64,000 bases of DNA from Hyposmocoma kahamanoa (taxonomy: Eukaryota; Arthropoda; Insecta; Lepidoptera; Cosmopterigidae). How positions within the stretch are numbered: position 1 is the first letter of the stretch; every line of letters starts with the position of its first letter. Positions 54,787-64,000 of the stretch are shown one piece after another. The notes beneath the pieces were generated by a model. It did no database searches and was not told the origin of the DNA. It was given only the letters and a program-made list of their open reading frames with translations. The position numbers and the translations under genes were made by a program. The DNA lies in NCBI RefSeq assembly GCF_003589595.1, contig NW_020653337.1, positions 5,464,055-5,528,054 of the forward strand. Direction: 5' to 3'.

Positions 54787-55341
54787 TTTTGTTTTGAGAA
54801 ATACATAAGTAAGTGTTGAACTTAAGTACTGCTTATCTATTACGCGCGAAACCGCAAATGAAAATAAAATAAATATTACGTTGTTTATATAGGATTGCAT
54901 AAGCAGCACGCACCGACAGGAATAAGATAAACATGCTTAAACTCGTTTATCTCATTCGATACTTAATCGTACTCAGCAAGTAAGAACAAGTATTCTATGA
55001 ACCAGCCGATTGACACAGGAATGCACAAATCGGGTTATTTAACAAAAACTTGCTAAAACATGATTGCCCGCAGTCTAAATTACCTATCTACCAATACTAA
55101 TAACTATTAAATTGCGAAACTGTGTCTGTTGCCTTTTTATTTGTTTGTTTGTGTCTACTTTCATTTCGAAACGGAACGACCGATTGATATGATTTTTATT
55201 TTATTTATTCAATAAAACAGAACAGTTTTATGAACTACACGGAGAGAAATATCGAACCGAGTTAGTTTGAGCAATCTCTTAATTAATATTAGTTGATGTT
55301 CACAAGTTGTAGTCGAGAGTCGAGAGCTCAGTCGTGTCTTA

Positions 55342-55469
55342 GGGTCGTATTCCAGAAGTCTACTCAATACTCAAGTCAGGACTTGAGTATTGTAGTGAGC
55401 ACTGAAAATCATACTCAAGTCTGCTCAAGTCCTGACTTGAGCATTGAGTAGAGTTCTGGAATACGACTC
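55342..55469. mobile_element. Harbinger-type MITE copy 2 (nested)
   Basis: 128 bp; gggtcgtattccagaagtct returns inverted as gagttctggaatacgactc. Flanking TTA on the left and TCA on the right. Shorter than copy 1 (3331-3517). Lies inside the hAT element, so it inserted later. Confidence 0.72.
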
Positions 55470-55610
55470 TCAGAGTCTTCCTAGATGAAATTACAAATCT
55501 CCCCCTAAGCCTCTACACAACGCCCCCATTTTTTCTAGATTTAGGCCCTTTAGGCCTGCAGCGCCCACATGGGAGCGTTATCGCCCGCTTTGGGAAAGGC
55601 TGTTTTAAAG

Positions 55611-56500
55611 CACTATGTTGTATTGCGCAGAATAGTTTAAATAAATAAATAATTTTTTTCAAATTTCATATATTTTATTTCGAAATATTCATTTACATTA
55701 TATTGGTTAGTAAAACAATATAAAATAAAAATATACATATACTAGACACACGAAGTTTGGATCAGTGTTCAAGAAATGAACAATTGACCCTGCCAGAAAT
55801 GATTTTGTACACTAACGTTATAAGTTATTTGTAAAAATTTGTAATTTGGTTTTGTTGTACAATAAAATGTATACATACATACATGATATCAGGAAGCCGT
55901 TACCGCTTCCACGCAATCTGCACGTGCGCACGTGATGGCGGCAAACCCAAATACACATGTGTCGCTATGTTATGGCAAAAAAGGAACGTCTTCAAAGACG
56001 TCAAATGTTACTACGAAAATCGACGCACTGGCAACATTATACCTAGACACTGACGTCAACAATGCACTCGGGCAATACTATAAATTTAAAACTCGAGATT
56101 GCTATTCGTTGAAGTAGGTCCCTACGTGTTTGCAATCGATATTTTTATTGTAATTCAACAGAAGAACGTCATACAATACTGTTACGAAAGACAAATGTTT
56201 TTTAGAATATTATATTTGTATCATACAGGCTCAATAGACTATCCCGAATAATAATTACCACTTAATTATCACTGAGAGTTCCCTCAAAATCTTTGAGAGA
56301 TAATTCACTCATGGTGCTACTCCCAGCCCGTACTAATTATAGTCAAAACGAGTTTATGTGGCGTGCAAACAATTTTAAACATCGTATGTAGGTAGTGTTT
56401 TAGATCTCCATTTGATCACAGAGTGAGAACTTCTTTGACTTTGGTTGACTTTTTATGAAATAGGATAATTAAATTATGCACTTATAGATTCCTGTCTATC
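55611..56500. other. AT-rich, one small ORF
   Basis: The + ORF at 55932-56117 (MMAANPNTHVSLCYGKKGTS...) has mixed composition but no known domain and no neighbours; not called a gene. Confidence 0.35.
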
Positions 56501-56995
56501 GACCCGAGAGATAGGGAGTTCCAGGGACACTACAGGCTCCGCGGTAAAACCAGGATATGGCGGGCGTCCGAGCCAAGCCATACGTCTTCACGGGCGTCTC
56601 CGGTGGACCGGCACTCGGCATGTATGGACTATGGATTCGCCGGGGCTTGTGGTAGCTACAGAGACGGACATGTTCGATTACTCTCGTAGTGTGTGGGCGG
56701 GGCGTCTCGTATGCAGTTAGCGAGTCTTAGTAGCGGTCTAGACGAGAACCGAAGGCGAGATGATGTGCAGAGCACATGAGTTGCCCTTTCACATGACACT
56801 GCAACCTACATCTCCGGCACTAGCCCGGAGAGCTAGACATTCTCCGGTCCCTCCAGCCGCGTAGGTTTCTGGGAACTGGAGAAACACTCCGTCATCGGGA
56901 GGTGAGCGTGCCAACATCTCCGCCACCAAAGAGATTAAGTAATGGACTTTAGAGTCAACGGCTCAGCGGTGCGTATGTACAGTGGAACCTCATCC
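56501..56995. other. GC-rich block of unknown nature
   Basis: A sharp rise in GC over ~490 bp (ctccgcggtaaaaccaggat, tctccggtggaccggcactc, ccctccagccgcgtaggttt). No ORF over 60 aa, no repeat partner here, and abrupt edges; the right edge abuts a ttttttgaagtcggct R4-like stub. Possibly the untranslated region of a retroelement or an RNA-derived insertion. Confidence 0.4.
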
Positions 56996-57395
56996 TTTCG
57001 ACTTTTTTGAAGTCGGCTAATTAAATATAGCATATATGCAATGTAAAAATTAGAAATATCACAGTACCCATCCGATATGAAATGGACTATGGAACATCCT
57101 TTTTTCGTAAAGTCATATATTTAATCACATGTTATTACATGAGTCATACTAGCTTTGTAAATTTTATTCTTAGAGGACTTTAGCATGTAGTCGAACTGAT
57201 ATGAATTTTATAATGGGTTTTTCTTAATTTTATACCTATGCATATCAGTAACAAGCTGACTTTAGTCCTAGGCTATAAAAACAAAACAATGCATTGCAAG
57301 TATTGTTTATTTCATTGGAGCCTTACATCACGATGTTCTTCTTCGCCGTTTTTGACATTGCTATTCATTTTTAATTCGGAACTTAATCATGTATA
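56996..57395. other. AT-rich, nothing recognised
   Basis: No gene or repeat beyond the R4 stub at 57003-57020. Confidence 0.45.
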
Positions 57396-57567
57396 AAACA
57401 TATTTTAATTACCTCGACGTTTCGGATATATTGCAAAGTCCATGATCTCGAAGGGACTGAAGAGGCGGGTGTCATTATCTTCTAGCCGTACGAGTTTTTC
57501 TAACTACCCGCACTTGATCTTCATTATTTATTTGTGCTCTAGGGTTCTCACTAGACCAACACACAAG
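57396..57567 (+). mobile_element. R9 MITE single arm
   Basis: ttaattacctcgacgtttcg, gatctcgaagggactgaaga and tcactagaccaacacacaag match the left part of 12662-13024; the right arm is missing. Confidence 0.7.
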
Positions 57568-58340
57568 GCCTTCACAACAGATCCTTAAGTGGAACGGATA
57601 TAGAGTGAACAGACAGCAACCACGGCGGAATGTTTTCCTGCACCGAAAATTCATGGTAAATTTCAAATTAAATTTCGCATGTAAATTCCGAAAGACTTAT
57701 TTATAGGTGTGAACTTGGATTTGAACTCACTACCTTTGCTACTAGGTTTCACACTTTTGGTATTACTATTCTTCTCCTTCTCATTGTGTCTATACTTTTT
57801 TTATTTTAGGACTGTATTGACCCTGAATAGTACGTTGCTACCTTGACTGTCCGTGACTGTGTTTGGGCACTGTAGTCACATTTAGTTTGACTAGCATCCC
57901 TGAAACCCCATTTACACATCGTGTCTCTGCAGCATCCTACCTGAGCATGTAGTCAATTTAAAGACCTTCCACATGGGCTACCGCAGATCGCAACCTGGTG
58001 GTCTCTTGAGATATGATGAAACCAGGTGCTGGGGGTTTTTTCCGATTCCACAGTGCACAGCTAGTGACAATTGGGTGGTCACTCGTAGCCTTTGTGTTGC
58101 GCATGAAACTTTTACGGGTTTTTGAGGCGAACTCGGGGAATTTGGTGGCCATATAATGGGTGTCGAGTGGTCGAGTGTCGACTGTCACTCTCTTGTTTAT
58201 GCTTCTCCGCGTAGCATGCGACATCTCGACACACGTATGGTGGTGCACTACCTGCTAGAGGGTATACTACATTGAGGGGAGTTGGCTTGAGACAGCCGGT
58301 GACCAATCGTACTGTTTAATTAAGTGCTACGTCAACAAGC
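57568..58340. other. Unassigned; coding-like minus ORF 57958-58248
   Basis: 57940-58310 is GC-moderate and low in simple repeats. A 96-aa minus ORF reads FPEFASKTRKSFMRNTKATS and TTRLRSAVAHVEGL. No family recognised and no intact start context, so a decayed element or exon remain possible. Confidence 0.35.
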
Positions 58341-59151
58341 CTTGCATATAAAGATAAAGATAAAGATAAATTTATTTCTGTGTAAAATATTAACCTAAAT
58401 ACATACATAAATCTTATTAAATAACCTATTATTTACATATATGCGCCAAATTGTCGCAAACAATGAAATTATTTTATGTTTACATTACTTTAATTAAGGT
58501 TAGTAGTGCAAATTAATCTAGGTGATACCTAAACTAAGTAAAATTGTTATAAAATATGCAGACATCTGGCGCTACTTCCCAATTGGTGGATGTTACATGT
58601 CGATGAAGGTTATTGCGTGAGCTGACCTTCATTTTGGTCTCCCGTTTTGTAGGTGTGTAATCTGTCCAGCTATTGCAGTTAAATATTCGCAAATGCCACC
58701 ACTGGGATTCGAACCATTCGGCCTTTCAAACGACCGCCACTCTTTTCTCTATTATTTTAGGTGACCTTTTATTTAATTCCAGATAATTAATTTCGCAAAT
58801 TTATGTTCCATATCCACTCGACCCATGTGTGACAGATGATTTTTTCAGGCGATTGTTGTTATTCATATATATACAATTGCCTTCAAATGTTGAGAAAGAT
58901 AAAATGTCAACCCGTATAATCATGTCAATTTGGTATAGTTGTCGGTTAAACTGTAGATAACAGAAATTTTCATATTGCAAATGGACTATTTTCAACTAAT
59001 CAAGACTTTGAACAGTCGTCCACAAAAGTGTTTTAGAAAAAATCCATTTTCCTTTTTTTTTAAATAAGAAGTAGAGTGATCATAAGCATTTCTTTCAGTC
59101 AATAAATTACAATAAAGGAAAATATCATGAGAATTGAAACAACAAAGTGAA
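58341..59151. other. AT-rich; tRNA-like B-box at 58680-58710
   Basis: The minus strand at about 58686-58703 reads atggttcgaatcccagtggt, a B-box-like match without a clear A-box. A short aaagat tandem lies at 58347-58370. No gene. Confidence 0.4.
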
Positions 59152-59404
59152 AGAGTTCGTCCAGGGAAGTACTGCCACCTTAAATATTTCTGCCGCCAAG
59201 CAGTAATGTGAGCATTACTGCGTTCCGGTTTTGAAGGGTAAGGGTGCTGGTGAAATTACAGGCACATGGGACTTGTCAACTTATATCACGAGGCCACGGG
59301 TGCAGTGGCAATGCCTATCACATCTTGCAAAGCTGAGTGACACTGCAACTGTTACGTCGTGTGTCGCTTACAACCAGGCCCACGACTTGTTCGTCCCGTC
59401 ACTT
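59152..59404 (+). mobile_element. R3 repeat copy (n)
   Basis: aaagagttcgtccagggaag, ctgccgccaagcagtaatgt, gggtgctggtgaaattacag, acgggtgcagtggcaatgc and aaccaggcccacgacttgtt. Confidence 0.84.
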
Positions 59405-59589
59405 TAGTATCATAAACCAAAAAAAAATTAAAATAGTGATTAAAATTCTTAAGGAGCTGCGGATGGGAATCCGATTTACCTGACGACGAAAAGTAGAGAA
59501 CGTGGTCATACTTTCGCAGACCAAAAATAAGCCTAATACAGTTGTTAAGAAAACAATCCAATCTGACCAAAGATACTTCAGAATGTTGC

Positions 59590-59990
59590 TATAACACACA
59601 TCAGCTTAATCACCGACAGGATCTAACTTTTTGCTGCATCCGCCATACCGACGATCCTATACCTGTCGCGACTACATTACTCCAAGAGTCTGAGGAGATA
59701 GTGGAGTACATAAGATTAAAAGCCAAATACACCCTGAGGGTCGAGCGGTTGGAGTCCATGCAAATTTTAACTCGTTTGTGGTGAGAGTACCGACCGAACA
59801 TATGTCGACCTTCATGAAGGAGGAGTTCTGGCAGAAGGGTGTCGTATATCGGCGTTTCCGTGGCCGGTTACCTGACACCAGACTGCGCCACACGTCGCCG
59901 ACCAGTGCAATTCGTGTAGAGTAGTATATACATGTTACTCCTTAAGGTATATATTATATGGGTCATGTGGACTGAATAATTACTAAATAA
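59590..59990 (+). pseudogene. R8: LINE ORF1-like 3' fragment, copy 4
   Basis: A + frame reads TTLLQESEEIVEYIRLKAKY, then after one frameshift VRVPTEHMSTFMKEEFWQKG and FRGRLPDTRLRHTSPTSAIR to a stop at about 59922. The 3' region gggtcatgtggactgaat (complement at 49000-49020) and an A/T tail follow. This is the clearest copy, supporting a conserved C-terminal domain of an ORF1/gag-like protein. Confidence 0.72.
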
Positions 59991-60024
59991 AAAAAATAAT
60001 ATATCGTAGGCAACACTAGAGCCT

Positions 60025-60180
60025 GAAAAGGTTAGTTTTTGGTATAATTTTTCTATACTGTCTCGGTCTGAGTATTTATGGTACCGTTGTTATTTTCGAT
60101 TTCCTTATCACAAATGCTATAGTTACTTACTTTCGGATCAGAGCAATGTCTGTGATGTTGTTTAATATTTATTTACATCT
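60025..60180 (+). mobile_element. R7 tail fragment (copy 3)
   Basis: ttttcgatttccttatcaca and tacttactttcggatcagag parallel 32540-32610 of R7. It has only the tail that copy 1 lacks. Confidence 0.62.
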
Positions 60181-61544
60181 CAATTTTTCACAGGTTAGTT
60201 ACACTAACATTTCGAATTGTTTGTTAAAATTTGTAATCTGTTCTGTTATCCAGTAAAATGTTTGACATACGTACATATTGGATACGTAAACGTACTTTAG
60301 TCATCATATTTCTCGTGAAGGAAATAAATCAGCCATATTCAATAAATTACTTAAGAATTAAATAGTAGATGTAAATCCCCTTTTACTTTGAATTTAAATA
60401 TGTTGTCATATATTTTGTTGATTAATAGGTAGTATTTTCCATAAATTCTTATTATTATCAGGGAAATCTGTTTTATGAATGAGTAGTAGATTTTAAACAA
60501 TAATATAATGTTTTCAAGTGAAATTTACTTACCTGTGAAATAAAGATTATTTTATTTTGAGTTAATTCGTATTACAATTGGTTTTACCGACTACTTCTAA
60601 TAATACTAATAAGTGAGCAGGGTAGGGTTTTTTTTCAAAATGGTTTACTAGTACGAAAAAGGGGGTTTTTTTACACAACTGTACCAGTATCAAAACAATT
60701 TCAAGATGAATTCAATACGTGGTTAGTGTAACATCAAATATTGTGAACGCCGTTGCCTGTCCGAATGACTTCCCGCCCATTTTCCTAATAACACTAACAA
60801 GTGGTGTAGGGTCACCATAAATTATTGAACGAAATTACTTGTACGAATGATATTTTTTAACACAATATCTTGGCTTCTGTGGTTTATTGCATAACAGTTT
60901 TGCACATAATCATAAATCCACATAATAATTGTATATGTGTTGGAACTCTATGGTGATTAAATATGCATAATTGTTACGCATAAAATTATGGTGCCACATA
61001 ATAGAGAATCTTGATTATGTATTACTTTTTTTCTGGCTTTTCTTCGTGTGTAAACTCTATATTCGTTTAAATATACTTGATAAATTTGAGAATGACCGTA
61101 AGGTATAGAAAAACAAGTATTTATCAGGCAGTCACGGATGCTAAGGCGGATGCAGTCACGACTGTAAGCACGTCTGTGGGCGCCGGCAACCACACCGGTA
61201 CGGGCATGAACTCAATCCTCCATTCGACTTAAAACAACTTCTCTGTTAACTATTAAATATAATATAGTAAGGTCATTTAATTATTTCATAGACACAAACA
61301 AAAGAACCTAACTAAAAAGTAACTTGTGAAATTGGTATGATATTCCATTTATTGTTATTATTTATTCTTGGGTTCAATTACCCAATAAAGTGGCAATAGC
61401 TACCTGATTGATTTCAGTTGACATTTAATTTCTTCGACTTCTTGGGTATTCGCCACTGTAACACATTGGAAATAAAATTGTGTTTTAGGATGTAAATCGT
61501 GTATATTAAATTTTTCACAAATGCATTTGTGACCATAAGACTTG
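60181..61544. other. AT-rich, no recognised gene
   Basis: 60610 and 60790 each begin with aat(a)actaa(t/c)aagtg...gtagggt-like stretches, a weak tandem similarity. A minus ORF at 60957-61193 has no known motif. Confidence 0.4.
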
Positions 61545-61625
61545 TACGGGCCCGAGAAGTTAGTGTTTAAAAAGACAAATACACGCGATAAAGTTACGAA
61601 AAATTAGATTCATTTAATTCCTTCA
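61545..61625 (+). repeat. R12 short repeat
   Basis: gggcccgagaagttagtgtt, gacaaatacacgcgataaag and tcatttaattccttcattta match 11880 and 38330. Confidence 0.5.
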
Positions 61626-63026
61626 TTTAGGAAAAACTTACTACGTTGAAGAAGCATAGCGACCGAAGCTTTTTTGACTTCCATTCCATTTATACAATTT
61701 CATTGTTTCTCCACCGATATGCATAAAATTTGAATGTGGAATAAATAACACTACTATACAGATCGTCGATCGTAACGAAACCCAGGTTTTGAATTTCGAT
61801 TTGTAACCTGAGGTAATTGAGGTCAAAGTTTACTGTGTTAAGTGTATACTTTCGCGTCATCTTATCATGTAAACGCGGCTCGAACTAAAACTCTGCGTTA
61901 CGGTAGTCGAGATGTGACATATACTGAGTTGGATCTGTTTCAGCATATAATTTATCACTAGTTTTTCTGTATAAACTGAATTACAGCTTTTCCTTACTTT
62001 GTTTCTTCCTTTTTTGTGGTAAAAATATTCTGCTGCACAATTTTGCGCACGCATTTGCGCAGACCTATGACATTTGTGCAGAATTAACAAAAAAGAACGA
62101 CTGCTGCACTTCTGTAAAAAATCCGACACCTACCATACTAGTAATGAATAGAATCTATATAGAGTCATATATTAAACAGCACTGTGAGAGCCAAAGATAA
62201 AATTATGCATAATAGTTAATAGCTGTTGTAATTTTTATCAAAGTTGTAATTATTATCATTGATTGCGGTAACTTATCAGCGTCTTATTTAAATAAGAATT
62301 GTAGTAATTAACCACGTAATAGTATTAGTCATGCTCAATTTCCTATGTGTCATTTTGCATGTCTGAAGAGATAAATCTTGTATTTTGGAACCGGATGTTT
62401 ATTGTTTCATTAAGTCTTTCAAATATGAAACATTAATTGCTATAATTTTCCGAAAGGAATTTTCATAGATCATTATAAAAGTTGGTCAATAAAAGTATTA
62501 ATAATACTCCTGTAGCTAAGCAGTTCTTGTAACCTTTTAAATATTCTTTTTAAATTAAATTCTAAATTTAAATTTACTAGTTTTTGGCGTCATTTTAGGT
62601 AATTTTTTTATTGAATGGAACACGTTTATTTGTCGGAATACAGTAAGTATATTGCATTCAACTTGGAAGCAGGTGTGCAAATATTAATGGAATTTTTATT
62701 TCGCCTCTACAGTTAATTGCATAGTAATAAAATAATAAAAGTAAATGACAAATCAAAAAGCACAAAATACATATATATACACGTACATACATAAACACAA
62801 ATTTTATCTACATTAATAAAATATTATTTGTAATGATGCGAAGCGGTCTGGCCATTTTGGATGTAGGGTTAGCCAATATGCTGTCATATATTATATACAC
62901 AACTGATACTTGTAAGTCTGGTTCAATGCTCAGCTAAAGCCTCAAAGCCTCGCTTCACCTTCATATTTTTATATATTGTTTAACGAATTCTGTACTTGGG
63001 TAATTTTGAGGTTACTTTTCTCTACC
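61626..63026. other. AT-rich, no recognised gene
   Basis: No repeat or gene signal beyond low complexity. Confidence 0.45.
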
Positions 63027-63203
63027 GGCTCAAATTACAGGCACATAGGACTTGTCAACTTATGTCACAGAGTGACGGGCTCAGTGGCAGTGCTCCTAAT
63101 ATCTTTGCGATTTAAATCTCTGAGTGGCACTGATACTGTTATGGACAGGCATGTAGCTTACCATCAAGCGCACGACTTGTTCATACCGTCACTTGATATT
63201 ATT
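63027..63203 (+). mobile_element. R3 repeat copy (o)
   Basis: 3' part: ctcaaattacaggcacatag, acgggctcagtggcagtgct, tactgttatggacaggcatg, accatcaagcgcacgacttg and tttaaaaaa. Confidence 0.8.
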
Positions 63204-63212
63204 TAAAAAAAT

Positions 63213-63359
63213 CTAATTTTGGTGGTAATTGTTGTTATTTAAATATTTTAGAATCATGGAACATTATTTAACATTCGAGTGTATAAACTCAAATATTATT
63301 TAATATTTCGTGAGAATATACTCGAATACTCAAATAATAAAAATTGCCACCGAAATTAG
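63213..63359. repeat. 147-bp inverted-repeat element
   Basis: ctaattttggtggtaatt and the complement of aattgccaccgaaattag (16 of 18 match) bound an AT-rich interior immediately after the R3 tail. Probably a small MITE; no target duplication recognised. Confidence 0.5.
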
Positions 63360-63611
63360 GTAGAGAAAACTAACTTACAATTACCCACGTACATTTTGTC
63401 TGGGCTTATTTATTCATCGTTAGCGCCCCATCCAGTTTTTCATACAACTATTTTGTTATTGTTTTACAAAACCTGAACCTGATGACACGGTATTCCTATC
63501 ATTCAAACACAAAATGTTGAATAATGACGTGTGTAATTTACTTTGCGTGAGGCGGGTGCTGGATCCCACTGTGCCACCCGAGCTCCACCAAAAATCTTCT
63601 AGCATTTTACA

Positions 63612-63658
63612 TGCGCTACGATAACATGTTTTTTTTTAAAACATGTTATCGTAGCGCA
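63612..63658. repeat. Perfect 21-bp hairpin
   Basis: tgcgctacgataacatgttt begins a 21-bp arm with a ttttt loop and exact complement ending cgtagcgca. Very stable, but short-looped. Confidence 0.75.
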
Positions 63659-64000
63659 GTTATCATGATACTTTGTTGTATAGACTTAATTTAATATGCG
63701 GTATTTGTAAACAATACTATTTATTATCTTTTCGCGTAAAAAGAAGATATTGTACAATAGGGTCACATTGAACGTTCACGACCCAATCAGAATATATTCG
63801 ATAAAAATGAGCCTTATCTATTGAGATAAGAAGTGCTGCCCTTATTTTCTGCGTCTAATATGTTCCAACAAGTTTTAAAACGGATCTCGTTTACAATAAA
63901 CAATGATGATACTGTGATTGTGTTCACCAACAAATCTACATATAAACACTACGCCTACTTTATTTTTTAGTCATTTTCTGTTATGTTGTTACTAATGTTA
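63659..64000. other. No recognised feature
   Basis: AT-rich DNA to the window end. Confidence 0.45.

Larger units (their letters stand above)
52772..55602 (-). mobile_element. Complete but inactive hAT transposon (2.8 kb)
   Basis: Ends caggggttcccaaac and the complement of cagcctttcccaaag are short inverted repeats of hAT type (CAGnnnTTCCCAAA). Flanks CTTTAAAG (52764-52771) and TTTTAAAG (55603-55610) match at 7 of 8 as the target duplication. The interior encodes a BED-finger hAT transposase on the minus strand, with frameshifts. A 25-bp palindrome and a Harbinger-type MITE are nested within. Confidence 0.88.

Noticed and set aside
63612..63658. microRNA precursor
   Set aside because: 21-bp arms with a 5-base loop are too short, and perfect pairing is more typical of transposon relics.
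1..64000. CRISPR array, operon or prokaryotic system
   Set aside because: No regularly spaced identical repeats with unique spacers and no ribosome-binding-site-led gene strings; the composition is that of an insect nuclear genome.

Overview
This window looks like intergenic or deep-intronic DNA from an insect nuclear genome, most likely a moth or butterfly. The evidence is high A+T, no long intact host ORF, one intact eukaryotic tRNA gene, a 10-N assembly gap inside a (GTGTGC)n microsatellite, and a dense set of interspersed repeats. Among these are non-LTR 3' ends of the lepidopteran 'accatcaggcgcacgacttg' type (recognised from memory, not searched). I see no operons, CRISPR arrays or prokaryotic features. 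Repeat names (P-MITE, T367, R3 and so on) are labels used only here; families were defined by copies recurring within the window.

Layout. 1-9.9 kb: a P-type MITE, one copy of unknown repeat R7, a Harbinger-type MITE, two SINEs, an 8-bp-TSD MITE and two R4 repeats. 9.9-19 kb: LINE C-terminal scraps, two R10 copies, a long-TIR MITE, a decayed tRNA-Gln and the first two copies of a ~367-bp tRNA-containing unit (T367). 19-21.1 kb: a 27-bp micro-MITE, then an R3 repeat split by two CR1/Jockey-type LINE fragments. 21-30 kb: R4, R11, a SINE nested in another repeat, rearranged T367 units with a perfect 27-bp palindrome, and an RTE-like tail. 30-36.5 kb: microsatellite and gap, the second R7 copy, R3 copies and the best T367 copy with 104-bp direct repeats. 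37-43.5 kb: ORF1-like LINE tails, P-MITEs including a 1.5-kb version, an intact tRNA-Gln(TTG), and an R3 inserted into an R4. 43-52 kb: more R3, an RT scrap, a 521-bp element with 25-bp perfect ends, a foldback, a second 8-bp-TSD MITE, the third P-MITE and two unidentified overlapping ORFs. 52.7-55.6 kb: a complete but dead hAT transposon. 55.6-64 kb: a GC-rich unexplained block, further R3, R7 and R8 pieces, and hairpins.

The probably functional gene here is tRNA-Gln at 41920-41991. Everything else that encodes protein is transposon-derived, broken or unidentified. Several non-repetitive islands with homeodomain-type TAAT/ATTA motifs (about 15.4, 16.3, 21.6, 24.5, 43.7 and 44.6 kb) could be conserved regulatory sequence near a developmental gene. 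That is inference and needs cross-species alignment. The most informative structures are the insertions dated by target-site duplications: P-MITEs, the micro-MITE, hAT, and LINEs inside R3. The T367 unit is the best candidate for an undescribed element type.
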